A stretch of DNA of 64,000 nucleotides, from assembly GCF_019703515.2 (NCBI RefSeq), contig NC_059347.1:24112501-24176500 (forward strand), given 5' to 3'. Shown here in pieces: positions 23,386 through 32,343 of this stretch. This DNA comes from Myxocyprinus asiaticus. Its lineage: Eukaryota; Chordata; Actinopteri; Cypriniformes; Catostomidae. The notes under the pieces were generated by a model. That model did no database searches, was not told the origin of the DNA, and saw only the letters and a list, made by a program, of their open reading frames with translations. Made by a program: the position numbers and the translations under genes. Within the stretch, counting starts at the first letter, position 1, and each line of letters begins with the position of its first letter.

Positions 23386-24798
23386 ATGAACCCAGCAGTT
23401 CAACTCATACGGCTACGTCAGGGGAATCGTCCCCTGGAGGAGTACGTAGAGGAATTTTGTGCTTTGGCCAGCCAGGTGAACTTTAATGAGGTCGCCCTCA
23501 AAGACATTTTTTGCTTTGGTCTGAGTGAGCCAATCTCCTCCTTGATGCCTGGCGGTCGCAGTTCCCTCAGCCTGGCTCAATATATTGACCTTGCCCTACA
23601 GATCATTGGTTCCACGTTCACTGTGGGGGAGGCGGATGCCGAGCCAGCGTTCCACGACATGGCCGCCGCCGAGCCAGCGTTCCACGACATGGCGGCCACC
23701 GAGCCAGATGTCCACGACATGGCGGCCGCCGAGCCAGTGTTCCACATCATGACCGCCAAGCCAGCGTTCCACGTCATGGCCGCCAAGCCAGCGTTCCACG
23801 TCATGGCCGCCAAGCCAGAGTTTCACATCATGGCCGCTAAGCCAGAGTTTCACGTCATGGCCGCCAAGCCAGAGTTTCACGTCATGGCCGCCAAGCCAGA
23901 GTTCCTTGTCATGGTCGCTGAGCTAGCACCATCTTTTGCTCCATGCCAAGTCACAGCAATGCCTCAGCCTGCTCCATGCCATGTCACAGCAATGTCACAG
24001 CCTGCTCCATGCCACGTCACAGCCATGCCTGAGCCTGCTCCATGCCACATCACAGCCACACCTGAATCTGTTCTATGCCATGTCACGGCTACACTTGAGC
24101 AGTTGAACCTGGAGATGGTTCCCACCCTTATACCCACCCTTAGTTCTCCTGAGCAGGCAAGGGGAACTTTCGGCTCTCCGACCCCGCCTGGACCCTCCGA
24201 GCCCAGGACTTCGCCTTGGCCTGTTGGTCACTTGACATTGCCTCAGCTCTGCATTCCCTCGGCTCCACTGTGGTCCTTCAGCCAGTCAGCTTTGCCGGGG
24301 TCCCTCGTCCCTCCAGCTTCTCCTTGGTCTGTTGGTCACCTGGCTCCGCCTTGGCTCTCCGATCCTCTGGCTGTGCCTCGTCCCTTTGATCTGTCAGCTC
24401 CACCGGGGACCTCCTTCCCTACGGCTCCCCCTTGGTCCTCAGTCCCACCGGCTCCACCTCAGTCTTCCGATCCCCCAGCTCCGCCTTGCTCCTCCGAGCC
24501 TCCGGCACCACCTTGGTCCTCCCTGCCTCCGGCTCCACACTGGCCCTTAGAGTCTTTGGCTACTCTCCGGGTATCCAGTTCCCCATGGCTCTTCCCCTCG
24601 AGCCTCTCACGGCTCCGCCTTCCATGGCTCCGCCCCTCGAGCCTCTCATGGCTCCACCCCCCATGGACTCTGCCCTGGTTACACGACACACACCTCATGA
24701 CACCACCACCCCCCCCCCCCCCAGCTCCCTACAGAACTTTGGAACTGTTATGTTTTATGTGTATGTTCATGTTTTGGGGCGTCAGGAGCCGCCCCTAG
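23386..24798 (+). CDS. Gag-like protein with tandem repeats (LTR element copy 1)
   Basis: 470 codons from an ATG 18 bp after the LTR to a stop 12 bp before the 3' LTR. Residues 1-85 resemble the C-terminal half of a sushi-type gag capsid: RQGNRPLEEYVEEFCALASQ, then ALKDIFCFGLSEPISSLMP. Residues about 86-185 are ten 9- or 10-residue repeats of the type KPxFHVMAA or AEPxFHDMAA. Residues about 186-240 hold four 11-residue repeats, PxPAPCHVTAM. The rest is Pro-rich with APPxSSxPP units. No zinc knuckle, protease or RT is present. The frame is intact, so a product is possible; a passive long frame favoured by stop-free repeats is the alternative. Confidence 0.65.
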   Translation: MNPAVQLIRLRQGNRPLEEYVEEFCALASQVNFNEVALKDIFCFGLSEPISSLMPGGRSSLSLAQYIDLALQIIGSTFTVGEADAEPAFHDMAAAEPAFHDMAATEPDVHDMAAAEPVFHIMTAKPAFHVMAAKPAFHVMAAKPEFHIMAAKPEFHVMAAKPEFHVMAAKPEFLVMVAELAPSFAPCQVTAMPQPAPCHVTAMSQPAPCHVTAMPEPAPCHITATPESVLCHVTATLEQLNLEMVPTLIPTLSSPEQARGTFGSPTPPGPSEPRTSPWPVGHLTLPQLCIPSAPLWSFSQSALPGSLVPPASPWSVGHLAPPWLSDPLAVPRPFDLSAPPGTSFPTAPPWSSVPPAPPQSSDPPAPPCSSEPPAPPWSSLPPAPHWPLESLATLRVSSSPWLFPSSLSRLRLPWLRPSSLSWLHPPWTLPWLHDTHLMTPPPPPPPAPYRTLELLCFMCMFMFWGVRSRP

Positions 24799-24809
24799 TG
24801 GGGGGGATA

Positions 24810-25243
24810 TGTAATGTTTAATGTGTGTGTTCTTGTTTTTATGTCTTTTATTTTGAAAGTTATTTCCAGTTTCATGTCATGTGTTCCCTTGTTATGTGAT
24901 TCCTGTTTTCCCTCCATGTTCATGTGTCTTGTTTTCATTGGTTTATTGTCTTGTTATCTTGTTTAGAGCTCTGTTTGTTCATTGGTTATGTTCTCCCATG
25001 TCCATGTATTTAAACCCTCATGTTTTCCATTGTCCTTGGTCAAGTATTGAATGTGAATGTTGATGTAAGGTTGGTTCAAGTCAAGTCTCGCTTATAGTCA
25101 AGTCATGTTATGTCAAGTCCATGTTTTGTTCACGTTTATTAGTTAGGGTTTTTGGATTATTGCAATTTGTAAATAAACTGCACTTGGGTTCTCATCTTAA
25201 CGTCATCGCCTTCATCATTGCCAGCACTGCCAGCATCGTTACA
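24810..25243 (+). repeat. 3' LTR of gag-only element copy 1
   Basis: It starts TGTAATGTTTAATGTGTG after the purine-rich tract GTGGGGGGGATA and ends AGCATCGTTACA. An AATAAA lies near 25175. A TCAAG-rich stretch lies at 25077-25120. Confidence 0.85.
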
Positions 25244-25917
25244 ATAGGACATGCTCAAGTTGTAAACGGTGAAGAAAATAAGTTGATTTATAATAACCAT
25301 GTCTTTAAGAATTTAAGTATTATCTGACTACTTTTCACTTCTTGTTTTAATACAGGACAAGAAGAAAAGAATACCACTCTTTTTATTGGAGAAACTTGTA
25401 AGTACAGGTTTTTCATGCAGCCTAAAGTATATCTTACAGACAGATTTGCACTTTGCACTTTTCTTAATTATATGCAACTTGAAAAGGGTGGCTACTGATA
25501 GTAGGTGTGCTGTAAAATCAGCAATGCTGTAAAATTTATATTGCACTAACAAACTAATTTCTCTTGTGTTAATCAGATGGACAAGTTTAGCCCAGAAGCC
25601 ATGTTTTTCCCTTTTTAGATTTCAGCTACCTCAAAAGTGATTAAAATTATTACAGAGTTGTCTTTGAAAAAACACCTTTAATGGTTGTTGCTTTTGTGTA
25701 AATTGACCACTGAGTTCCTCTGACAAAGCAGGTGCAAACCATTATGTTTGTTTTTTCAACACTATTAATATAACCATATTATTTGCTGATTATCTGAGAA
25801 TATGAAAGTCTGAGAATGTTTAATGGGTTTAGAAAACACATGTTGGCCTTATATTGCATTATATTTATTTTCAGACATTTTTGAGAAACTAAAGATTTAG
25901 TTTTTCCTTCATTTCAG

Positions 25918-25990
25918 AATTATGCCTCCAACATTTCAAGGATACCATGGCTATGTGAAGTACTCCACTGAAGTGCATCCATCTCGGTAT
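25918..25990 (+). pseudogene. arrdc-like exon fragment (arrestin-N)
   Basis: A TTTCAG acceptor is followed by one base that completes a codon, then MPPTFQGYHGYVKYSTEV. Phase and motif match arrdc3 exon 3. Downstream similarity fades after about 20 residues, and no donor in the expected place is clear. Confidence 0.7.
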
Positions 25991-26077
25991 GCCGAGTACG
26001 CAGAATACAACAGATTAAACATTAACCACAGCAAACGAATAAATGATGCTGATTGTTCCAGGTTCAACACAAGTTAA

Positions 26078-26683
26078 CCTCAATCAACAGAATTTGTGGC
26101 ATAATGTTGATTACCACAAAAAAAAAAAAAATAAATAAATAAAAGAAAGAAAGAAAAGAACAATTCGACTCGTGCCTCCTTTTCTTTAAAAAAAAGCAAA
26201 AATGGAGCTTACAATGGAAGTGGGGGCCAATTTTGGAAGGTTTAAAAGCAGAAATGTGAGGCTTATCATTTTATAAAAGCACTTACATTAATTATTCTGT
26301 TAAAACTCATGTATTATTTGAGCTGTAAAGGTATGAACATATTGCCTTTTTTTAAATAACAGTCATTTTAGGATTTTAGGTTTTGTTGATATTACATCAT
26401 CATGGCAAAAAATATGTAAATTTGGCTATAACTTTACACAGAAAAGGTTAGTAAGCGATTTTATCACACTAAAATCATGTTTACATGCATATTGCTTATG
26501 TCTTTTGGCTATACTTTTGAAACAGTGAGTATTTTAATGTTTACAGATTGGCCCTATTCACTTTCATTGTGAGTGCCTCACTGTAACTCAGATTTGTGCT
26601 CTTTTTAAAGAAAAAGGATGAGTCGAAATAAAATTAAAAAAAAAAAAAAATCAATATCATGCTACAAATGCTGTCGACTGAGC
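26078..26683. mobile_element. TTAA-flanked MITE, family A, copy 1
   Basis: TTAA is present at 26074-26077 and 26684-26687. The inverted ends pair CAACAGAATTTGTGGCATAA on the left with the reverse complement of 26650-26680. Subterminal inverted segments recur (TTACAATGGAAGTGGGGGCC near 26210 and its complement near 26545). TTAA target sites point to piggyBac-type mobilisation. No coding capacity. A second copy is at 58930. Confidence 0.85.
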
Positions 26684-26687
26684 TTAA

Positions 26688-27022
26688 AGTGACAGTTCAC
26701 CCAAAAATGAAAATTCTCCCATAACTTACTCACCCTCATGCCATCCCAGATGTGTATGACTTTCTTTCTTCAGCAGGGCACGAAGATTTTTAGAATATTT
26801 CAGCTCTTTAAGTCCATGCAATTTAAGTGAATAGGTGCCAAACTTTTGAAGCTCCAAAATCCACATAAGGGCATTATAAAAGTACTCCAGCTGACTCTGG
26901 TGGTTAAATCCATATCTTCTGAAGGTGAGTGTGGGTGAGAAACTGATCAATATATAAGTCCATTTTACTATAAATTTCCCTTCCTTCTCAGTCAATCTCC
27001 ACTTTAACTTTCACACTAATCT
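26688..27022. mobile_element. TTAA MITE, family B, truncated copy inside the pseudogene
   Basis: It begins GACAGTTCACCCAAAAATGA right after the TTAA that also ends MITE A. It runs through CTTACTCACCCTCATGCCAT and stops within the family's inner CAATCTCCACTTT segment, where arrestin exon sequence resumes. The outer right half is absent. Confidence 0.8.
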
Positions 27023-27164
27023 TGGATCCAGATATATAGTCAAAGAGACTAAGGACCGCATCCCATCTGGAGACAAGACAAAATTAATAGTAGACCTGAA
27101 GCTTCCGCCTGACATGGCTGTCATTGAAAACTGTAGAATTATTAAAGTGCAGTAAGAACTCAAG
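27023..27164 (+). pseudogene. arrdc-like exon fragment (arrestin-C) with nonsense codon
   Basis: The frame reads RYIVKETKDRIPSGDKTK, then DLKLPPDMAVIENCRIIKVQ, then TAA at 27153-27155, then ELK before the donor AAG|GTGTCA at 27164/27165. Relatives have IIxVEYxLx here, so the stop sits on the conserved Tyr codon (TAC/TAT to TAA). The 5' part of the exon is replaced by MITE B. Confidence 0.82.
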
Positions 27165-27625
27165 GTGTCATTTTATTTCCTCAATTTTGTATTGCCATAC
27201 AGTATATTTTACAATATGTTTGCAACATATCTCAAATGTCTTTTACTAAAAGGTGTTGTATGTTGTTGTGTGTTTTTATTTTATTTTATTTTTATTTATT
27301 TTTATGGAGTGGCATGCCGAAAATGTCCCTATTACCTGACAGATGTCACTGAATTAGGTGTCCTGAAATATCTCACATTCAGTGTTCTATTTGTTGTGCT
27401 GCATCTAGCTTTTTAGCACAAGGATGTGTTTGGTGTGAACGGCCCCCAACATCGCTTACAGCACTGTAAATGTAGTGTTCTGCCAACAAGACTTTACGTC
27501 TAATGTAGGAGTAAATAAAATAGGGGAGACCGGGGCTAGTTGAGACGAAAAAGTTGTCATAAAAGCATATCTCAATAATGATACAAAGAGTCAAAACTCC
27601 AATTACGCAAATGTGTGTGTGTGTT

Positions 27626-29244
27626 TGGGGTTCACCCAAAAATTAAAACTCTCCTCATTTACTCACTTTCTTGCATCTGCTGAACACAAATGAAGATTTT
27701 TAGAATAATTTATCAGCTCTGTAGGTCCATACAATGGAAGTGAATGGGTGCCAAAAAAGCTCCAAAATCCACATAAGGGCAACATGCAATGTTGGCCAAA
27801 AATATTGGCACCCTTGAGCAAAGAAGGCTGTGAATTTTTTTTTTTTATTTATTTATTTTATCCTTTTGATCTTTCATTCAAAATATTCACAAAAATCTAA
27901 CCTTTAACTGTAATTGAAAGTTAGGAAAATCTCAAAATGTAAATAAATATGTTTCTCCAAAACATGTTTGCCACAATTATTGGCACCCTTAGAAATTCTT
28001 ATGAGTAAAATATATCTGAAGTATATTCCCATTCATATTATAAATTTTTTATTACACCTGGGTGACAAGGAACATGAAATTGTTCAGCCATGACTTCCTG
28101 TTTCACATGGGTATAAATATGAGGTAACACACAGGTCATCCATCACAATGGGTAAAACCAAAGAATAAAGTTATGATGAGATGCAAAATGTTGTTGAGCT
28201 TTTGGGAAAATGGGAAGTGGCTATAAGAAAATAGCTAAAGCATTGAAAATACCCATTTACAACATCATGGCAATAACTAAGAAGTACCAATCAACTGGAG
28301 ATGTTACGATTCAGCCTGAAAGAGGATGTTTGTCTATATTGTCTCCACGCATGGTGAGGAGGATGTTCGTGTGGCCAAAAATTTTCCAAGGATCACAGCT
28401 GGAGAATTGCAGGAATTGGTTTGGTCTTGGGAACAGAAAGTCTCCAAAACTACAATCAGACGTCACCTACATCACAACAAGTTGTTTGGGAGGGTTTCAT
28501 GAAACAATCCTCTGCTCTCATCCAACAACAAACTCAAGCATCTTCAGTTTGCCAGACACTACTGGAGGGTGCCAATAATTGTCACACATATGTTTGAAAA
28601 ATATTTGTTTTTTGATCAAACTTGTGTTGAATTGTTTGATATCTATTTGAGGATAGATTTTTGTGAATATTTTGAATGAAAGAACAAAAGGATAAACAAT
28701 AAGGATATATTTCTCACAGCCTTCTTTTCTCATATTTACCAAGAGTGCCAATATTTTTGGCCACAACTGTAAAAGTACTCCAGACGACACTGGTGGTTAA
28801 ATCCATGTCTTCTGAAGCGGTATTATAGGTGTGGGTGAGAAACAGATCAATATATAAGTACTTTTTCCTTTCACTTTCTTCTTCTTTAGTTTTTGGTGAT
28901 TCACATTCTTTGTGCATATCACCCCCTACTGGGAAGGGAGGATAATTTATGATTAAAAATTTACTTAAATATTGGTTTCTCACCAACACCTATCATATCG
29001 TGTCTGAACACATGGATTTAACCACTGGAGTCATATGGATTACTTTTATGCTCCTTTTATGTGGATTTTGGAGCTTCAAAATTTTGGCACTCATTCACTT
29101 GCATTGTATAGATCTACAGAGCTGAAATATTCTTCTAAAAATCTTAATTTGTGTTCTGCTGAAGAAAGAAATTCATGCACCTCTGGGATGCCAGGAGGGT
29201 GAGTAAATCCTGAGAGAATTTTCATTTTTGGGTGAACTATCCCT
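27626..29244. mobile_element. MITE family B copy split by a Tc1 element
   Basis: The left half is 27626-27786 (GGTTCACCCAAAAATTAAAA onward). The right half is 28772-29244, ending GGGTGAACTATCCC next to TTAA at 29245-29248. The halves are contiguous once the Tc1-like insert is removed. Confidence 0.82.
27787..28769 (+). mobile_element. Tc1/mariner-like element, defective
   Basis: The inverted ends are TTGGCCAAAAATATTGGCAC at the left and the complementary GTGCCAATATTTTTGGCCAC at the right. TA flanks the right end, and TG (a mutated TA) the left. The interior has the N-terminal paired-like HTH of a Tc1 transposase at about 28148-28330 (YKKIAKALKIPIYNIMAITK, then TGDVTIQPERG). The DDE catalytic region is missing, with only short remnants later (HLHHNKLFGRVS-like). 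It cannot encode a transposase. Confidence 0.85.
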
Positions 29245-29348
29245 TTAATAATAATTAGATTTTTCTCTCTATCTCTTTAGTGACTTTCAAACAATTATCT
29301 GCAGTTTGACAGCTCACTTAAACTATTATCTACATTATTCTCTTTCAG

Positions 29349-29723
29349 ATGTATCTGGATGTACCTTTTGCCACAGTTCCAGGAATCAAATTCCCTGTGG
29401 TTATTCTTCCAGCTGTCCAACAGTGTGCTCCATGGCAAGGCCCACCTGGAGGATTCCAGCCGTATCCCCCACTTCAGCCTAACCTTGTCCCCAATCAATC
29501 TGCAGCTGCTGGTGTACTTCCTCCTCCTCCACCACCAGCTGCAGGGCTTTATCCCCCTCTGTTCAACCCTACATATTCAGAGCCAGGGTTTACTGCACCT
29601 GCTGTGGCAGAATTATATCCAAATCCACATGCCATGTCACCTGGTTTTCATCTGACTCCATCTGCCCCAGCTTATGATCCAAATCAAAGCACTCAAGAGT
29701 TCTCTCCTAATGTGCCTCATTAG
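29349..29723 (+). pseudogene. arrdc-like terminal exon, open
   Basis: A TTTCAG acceptor, then 124 codons and a TAG. It begins MYLDVPFATVPGIKFPVVIL, the end of the arrestin-C domain, then turns Pro/Tyr-rich (PPLQPNLVPNQ, GVLPPPPPPAAGLYPP, PSAPAYDPNQ). It has no strict PPxY motif. This exon has kept its frame although upstream parts are broken. An alternative promoter making only this piece is unlikely but possible. Confidence 0.75.
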
Positions 29724-29840
29724 TTTCCTTTACCAGCCGAACTTCTAAGTATCACTTATGCTGTGTCAATGATGACTCAATGGTTTTATGGACTTTATGC
29801 ATGAATTCAAGCTCAGTGCTTATCATGGTGCCTTGTAAAC

Positions 29841-29880
29841 AACCCCCCCCCCCCCCCCCCCCTTTTTTTTTTTTTTTTTT
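29841..29880. repeat. C-tract followed by T-tract
   Basis: About 18 C then about 18 T. A homopolymer junction of this kind is prone to sequencing and assembly length error. Confidence 0.9.
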
Positions 29881-29951
29881 ACAGGAAATGTATAAGCTGC
29901 AGTTCATTTCTGAATTTTTTTTTACCTTGTTTGAAGTTGACAGTACGGCTG

Positions 29952-30269
29952 TGTGGTGTTGGGGGTGTGGCCGAGCGATGTTTGCAGAGAGCGAGGCCGG
30001 GAGAGAGTCAGATCTGTAAGGGTTGACACCTGTGGGACATCACTTCTAACAGCTGCTTTGAGTTTGCAGTGAGAGTGAAGAGGGATAAAAGGGCAATCCA
30101 GACTGCTGGAGGGGAGAGAGATGCATGCAGCAGTCCAGTGTGTGTGTGTTCGTTGGTGTGCTGAAAAGCAATCCTTTGTGTGTTAGAAAGAAAAAGTGTG
30201 TAAATTAAAGATTTACAATTACCTGGCCTCCGCTTCCTCCTTCAAGACTAAGCATGAGACCTTGTCACA
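29952..30269 (+). repeat. 5' LTR of Gypsy-2
   Basis: It starts TGTGGTGTTGGGGGTGTGG and ends CCTTGTCACA directly before a primer-binding site. A GGGATAAAAG TATA-like box lies near 30082. Without a partner LTR the left end rests on the TG rule only. Confidence 0.65.
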
Positions 30270-30270
30270 G

Positions 30271-30288
30271 TGGTGCCAAAACCCAGGA
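30271..30288 (+). other. Primer-binding site of Gypsy-2
   Basis: TGGTGCCAAAACCCAGGA, one base after the LTR. It fits the usual TGGTGCCGAAACCCGGGA primer site of many Gypsy elements with two changes. It would pair with the 3' end of a host tRNA to prime minus-strand DNA. Confidence 0.75.
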
Positions 30289-30310
30289 ATTAGGAGGAAG
30301 AAACACCGTC

Positions 30311-30621
30311 ATGGAGTCCTCGCCGCTGGCCAAAATAATCAAGACCCTTGCTGGCATCCACCAAGCACAACATCAGGCTCTGCGGAGGACCGGCAGATGC
30401 TGCGGAGCTTCATACACCAGGAGGGGTCTTCAGCCACGATCCCAGACCCATCCATGGCCGTTCCCGTTACACTGACCAAGATGGGACCGCAGTATAACTG
30501 GAACAGTTAATCGCCTGGCTACCAGAAGGAACTGCAGAGTGGGTCCAGTGCCACCGCCCGGCATCACTGGATGAGGCGGTCCAGCTGGCTGAGGAGCATA
30601 TGGTGGCGAGCCCTCTTCTTC

Positions 30622-30670
<49 letters not shown>

Positions 30671-30955
30671 CTTTCTCTCTCCTTCCTTCCACTCTCCTTC
30701 CCATCATCCAGTTCCTGTTCCCCAAAAACGGGGAATTCCTACCCCAAAACCGGTTTCCCGGTCCCGTGGGCCATTCAACCCTAACTCTCTCCGTTCTCCC
30801 CCACAGGCTGGTGAATCCGCTGCCACGGGTGTGAAGTCTGGGCCGGTCTGTTGGAGCTGCAGGGAACCTGGGCATTTCCAGGACCGATGTCCCACAATGG
30901 AGGTGGAAACATTGGTCCAGGTCCCCCATGCACCACAGGCCGCCCCCAATTGAGC
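30311..30955 (+). pseudogene. Gag of Gypsy-2 with CCHC zinc knuckle
   Basis: It starts near 30311 (ESSPLAKIIKTLAGIHQAQHQAL). It is frameshifted several times and carries a (CT)n expansion at 30624-30668 inside the frame. It ends with a nucleocapsid zinc knuckle, CWSCREPGHFQDRC, at about 30848-30890 (C-x2-C-x4-H-x4-C). The knuckle binds genomic RNA in intact elements. Confidence 0.8.
30624..30668. repeat. (CT)n microsatellite in gag
   Basis: About 22 CT units within the degenerate gag frame, so the expansion came after or during loss of function. Confidence 0.95.
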
Positions 30956-30984
30956 AGAAGCGTATCGGATACCTGTGAGTATTA

Positions 30985-31230
30985 AGGTGGTACATATCAA
31001 GCCTTGGTGGATTCAGGTTGTAATCAAACCTCCATTCACCAAAGCTTTGTTCAGTCAGAGGCTTTGGATACAAGTTGGTAGGTGAAGGTAAGGTGTGTGC
31101 ACGGGGATATCCAAAATTACCCTGTAGTGATGGTCACTATTCAATTTTAGGGACAAAAACATAGTGTTGACGCTGCGGTTAATTCCCACCTCACCCATCC
31201 ACTAATCTTGGAAATGAATTGGCTGGCATT
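30985..31230 (+). pseudogene. Protease remnant of Gypsy-2
   Basis: The motif LVDSGCNQTSIHQS at about 31003-31045 is a retropepsin active site (D-S-G). HPLILEMNWLAF-like sequence near 31195-31225 is the typical end of the domain. Frame changes lie between them. Confidence 0.7.
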
Positions 31231-31466
31231 TACTACCTTATTAAGGGGAATGTGTGTGGATGGGTCCTGCAACAAAGCATATCAGTGTGTGGTGTGTGAC
31301 TCGCTGGCTGGGGAGGCGAAGCCAGGGCCGTCTACGTCAGCTCCACGTCAGGAGTACGTAAGGGGGGGGGGAAGTCTCTGCTTTCCCAGCCCTTAGAGGA
31401 TTCCCTGCTGGGGGTTTCCCTCTGGAGCAGACGTGAGACGAGACCCTTAGGCACACCTTTGATCAA

Positions 31467-32092
31467 GTGAAAGTGATTGATGGTCAACCCCTCCAGCCAG
31501 ACGTTGTACTCGCATATCTGTATTTTTCAATTATTAATGATCGGTTGTATCGAGTGACGCAGGATACAACCCAATTCTTAGTACCGAAGAGCCGTCGGGA
31601 AATGCTATTCCAGATGGCTCATCATAATCCGATGGCAGGTCACTTAGGGCAAGAAAAACACTAGACCGTCTGATGGTCCATTTCTATTGCCCGTGCATTT
31701 GCGGGGATGTTCGCAGGTGGTGTGTGGCATGCCGTGAATGTCAGTTGGTAAATCCCCCGGCCACCCCAAAAGTGCCATTGCACCCCCTTCCATTGATCGA
31801 GGTCTCCTTCGAAAGAATTGGCATGGACCTTGTCGGACCATTAGAGCGGAGGGCACACAGGCATCGTTTTGTGTTGGTTCTGGTGGACTATGCAATGTGA
31901 TATCCGGAAGCAGTGCCTCTGCGCAACATCTCAGCAAGTAGTGTTGTGGAGGCACTCTTCAGAATAATATCCCGAGTGGGGATTCCGAAAGAAATCCTCA
32001 CTGATCAAGGCACCACGTTTATGTCACGTACACTATGCGAACTGTATGAATTATTGGGGATTAAATCAATTCGGACCAGCGTTTACCTCAAC
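31467..32092 (+). pseudogene. Integrase of Gypsy-2, 3' truncated
   Basis: The HHCC zinc domain is seen as MAHHNPMAGHLGQEKH with WCVACRECQ after it. Catalytic core motifs are IGMDLVGPLE (first Asp) and EILTDQGTTFMS (second Asp). The sequence stops at SIRTSVYLNTSL, before the Glu-bearing YHPQTDGL.ER block, where the tandem repeat begins. Two frame changes occur within. Confidence 0.85.
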
Positions 32093-32101
32093 ACATCCCT
32101 A

Positions 32102-32335
32102 AGCAGCACAAATGTGCTGTCCAGGTGGCGCAACTGAGGCGTCTTTCGGGCCGTGCGACTAAACCGCCCACTACACCGCAAACAGTGCAATCCGCCGTCC
32201 AAGCACCATAACTGTGGTGTCTTTAGGGCCATATGACAAACTCCCACTACACGGCAACAGCGCAAATGTGCCGTCCAAGCGCTGCCACCGTTCACGTACC
32301 ATAACCGCAGCACGTCTTTCAGACCATGCGTCTCA
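32102..32335. repeat. Tandem repeat, three units of about 75 bp
   Basis: Each unit contains AAATGTGC.GTCCA, then CATAACTG.GGTGTCTTT, then GGCCATGCGAC, then CCCACTACAC. Unit starts lie near 32102, 32180 and 32254, and units differ at about one base in five. It directly follows the truncated Gypsy-2 integrase. Confidence 0.75.
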
Positions 32336-32343
32336 GACTCCAT

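Larger units (their letters stand above)
23256..25243 (+). mobile_element. Gag-only LTR element, copy 1
   Basis: The element has a truncated 5' LTR (23256-23368), one long open frame, and a full 3' LTR (24810-25243). The two LTRs share the last ~110 bp (TAAATAAACTGCACTTGGGT and GCCAGCATCGTTACA). There is no protease, RT or integrase. A closely related element is at 52686-54809. Confidence 0.85.
25918..29723 (+). pseudogene. Alpha-arrestin (arrdc3-like) pseudogene
   Basis: Three exon remnants of the arrestin-domain-containing family lie in the right order and strand. (1) 25918-25990: after an AG, MPPTFQGYHGYVKYSTEV, matching the arrestin-N strand that in arrdc3 reads [18 protein letters not shown], and starting in the same codon phase as arrdc3 exon 3. 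(2) About 27023-27164: IVKETKDRIPSGDKTK, then NCRIIKVQ, then TAA, then ELK and a GT donor. (3) 29349-29723: the terminal exon MYLDVPFATVPGIKFPVVIL with a Pro-rich tail. The stop at 27153 replaces a residue that is Tyr in relatives. Exons 1, 2 and 4 and half of exon 5 are not found. MITEs and a Tc1 element occupy the gaps. It probably arose from an arrdc3-like duplicate. Confidence 0.85.
29952..32092 (+). mobile_element. Decayed Gypsy element lacking RT (Gypsy-2)
   Basis: 5' LTR, primer-binding site, gag with zinc knuckle, protease, then integrase; RT and RNase H are missing between about 31200 and 31460. The 3' end stops in the integrase core at a tandem repeat, so no 3' LTR is present. It differs in sequence from Gypsy-1. 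Confidence 0.85.

Noticed and set aside
25354..25396. Possible small arrdc-like exon after an ATACAG acceptor with a GTAAGT donor
   Set aside because: Splice signals are good, but the three frames (such as QEEKNTTLFIGET) do not show the expected H-x-Y-x-F-x-F motif of exon 2.
30564..31073. 169-codon minus-strand frame across Gypsy-2 gag and protease
   Set aside because: Contains an Arg-Glu run from the CT repeat and is antisense to a recognised zinc knuckle.
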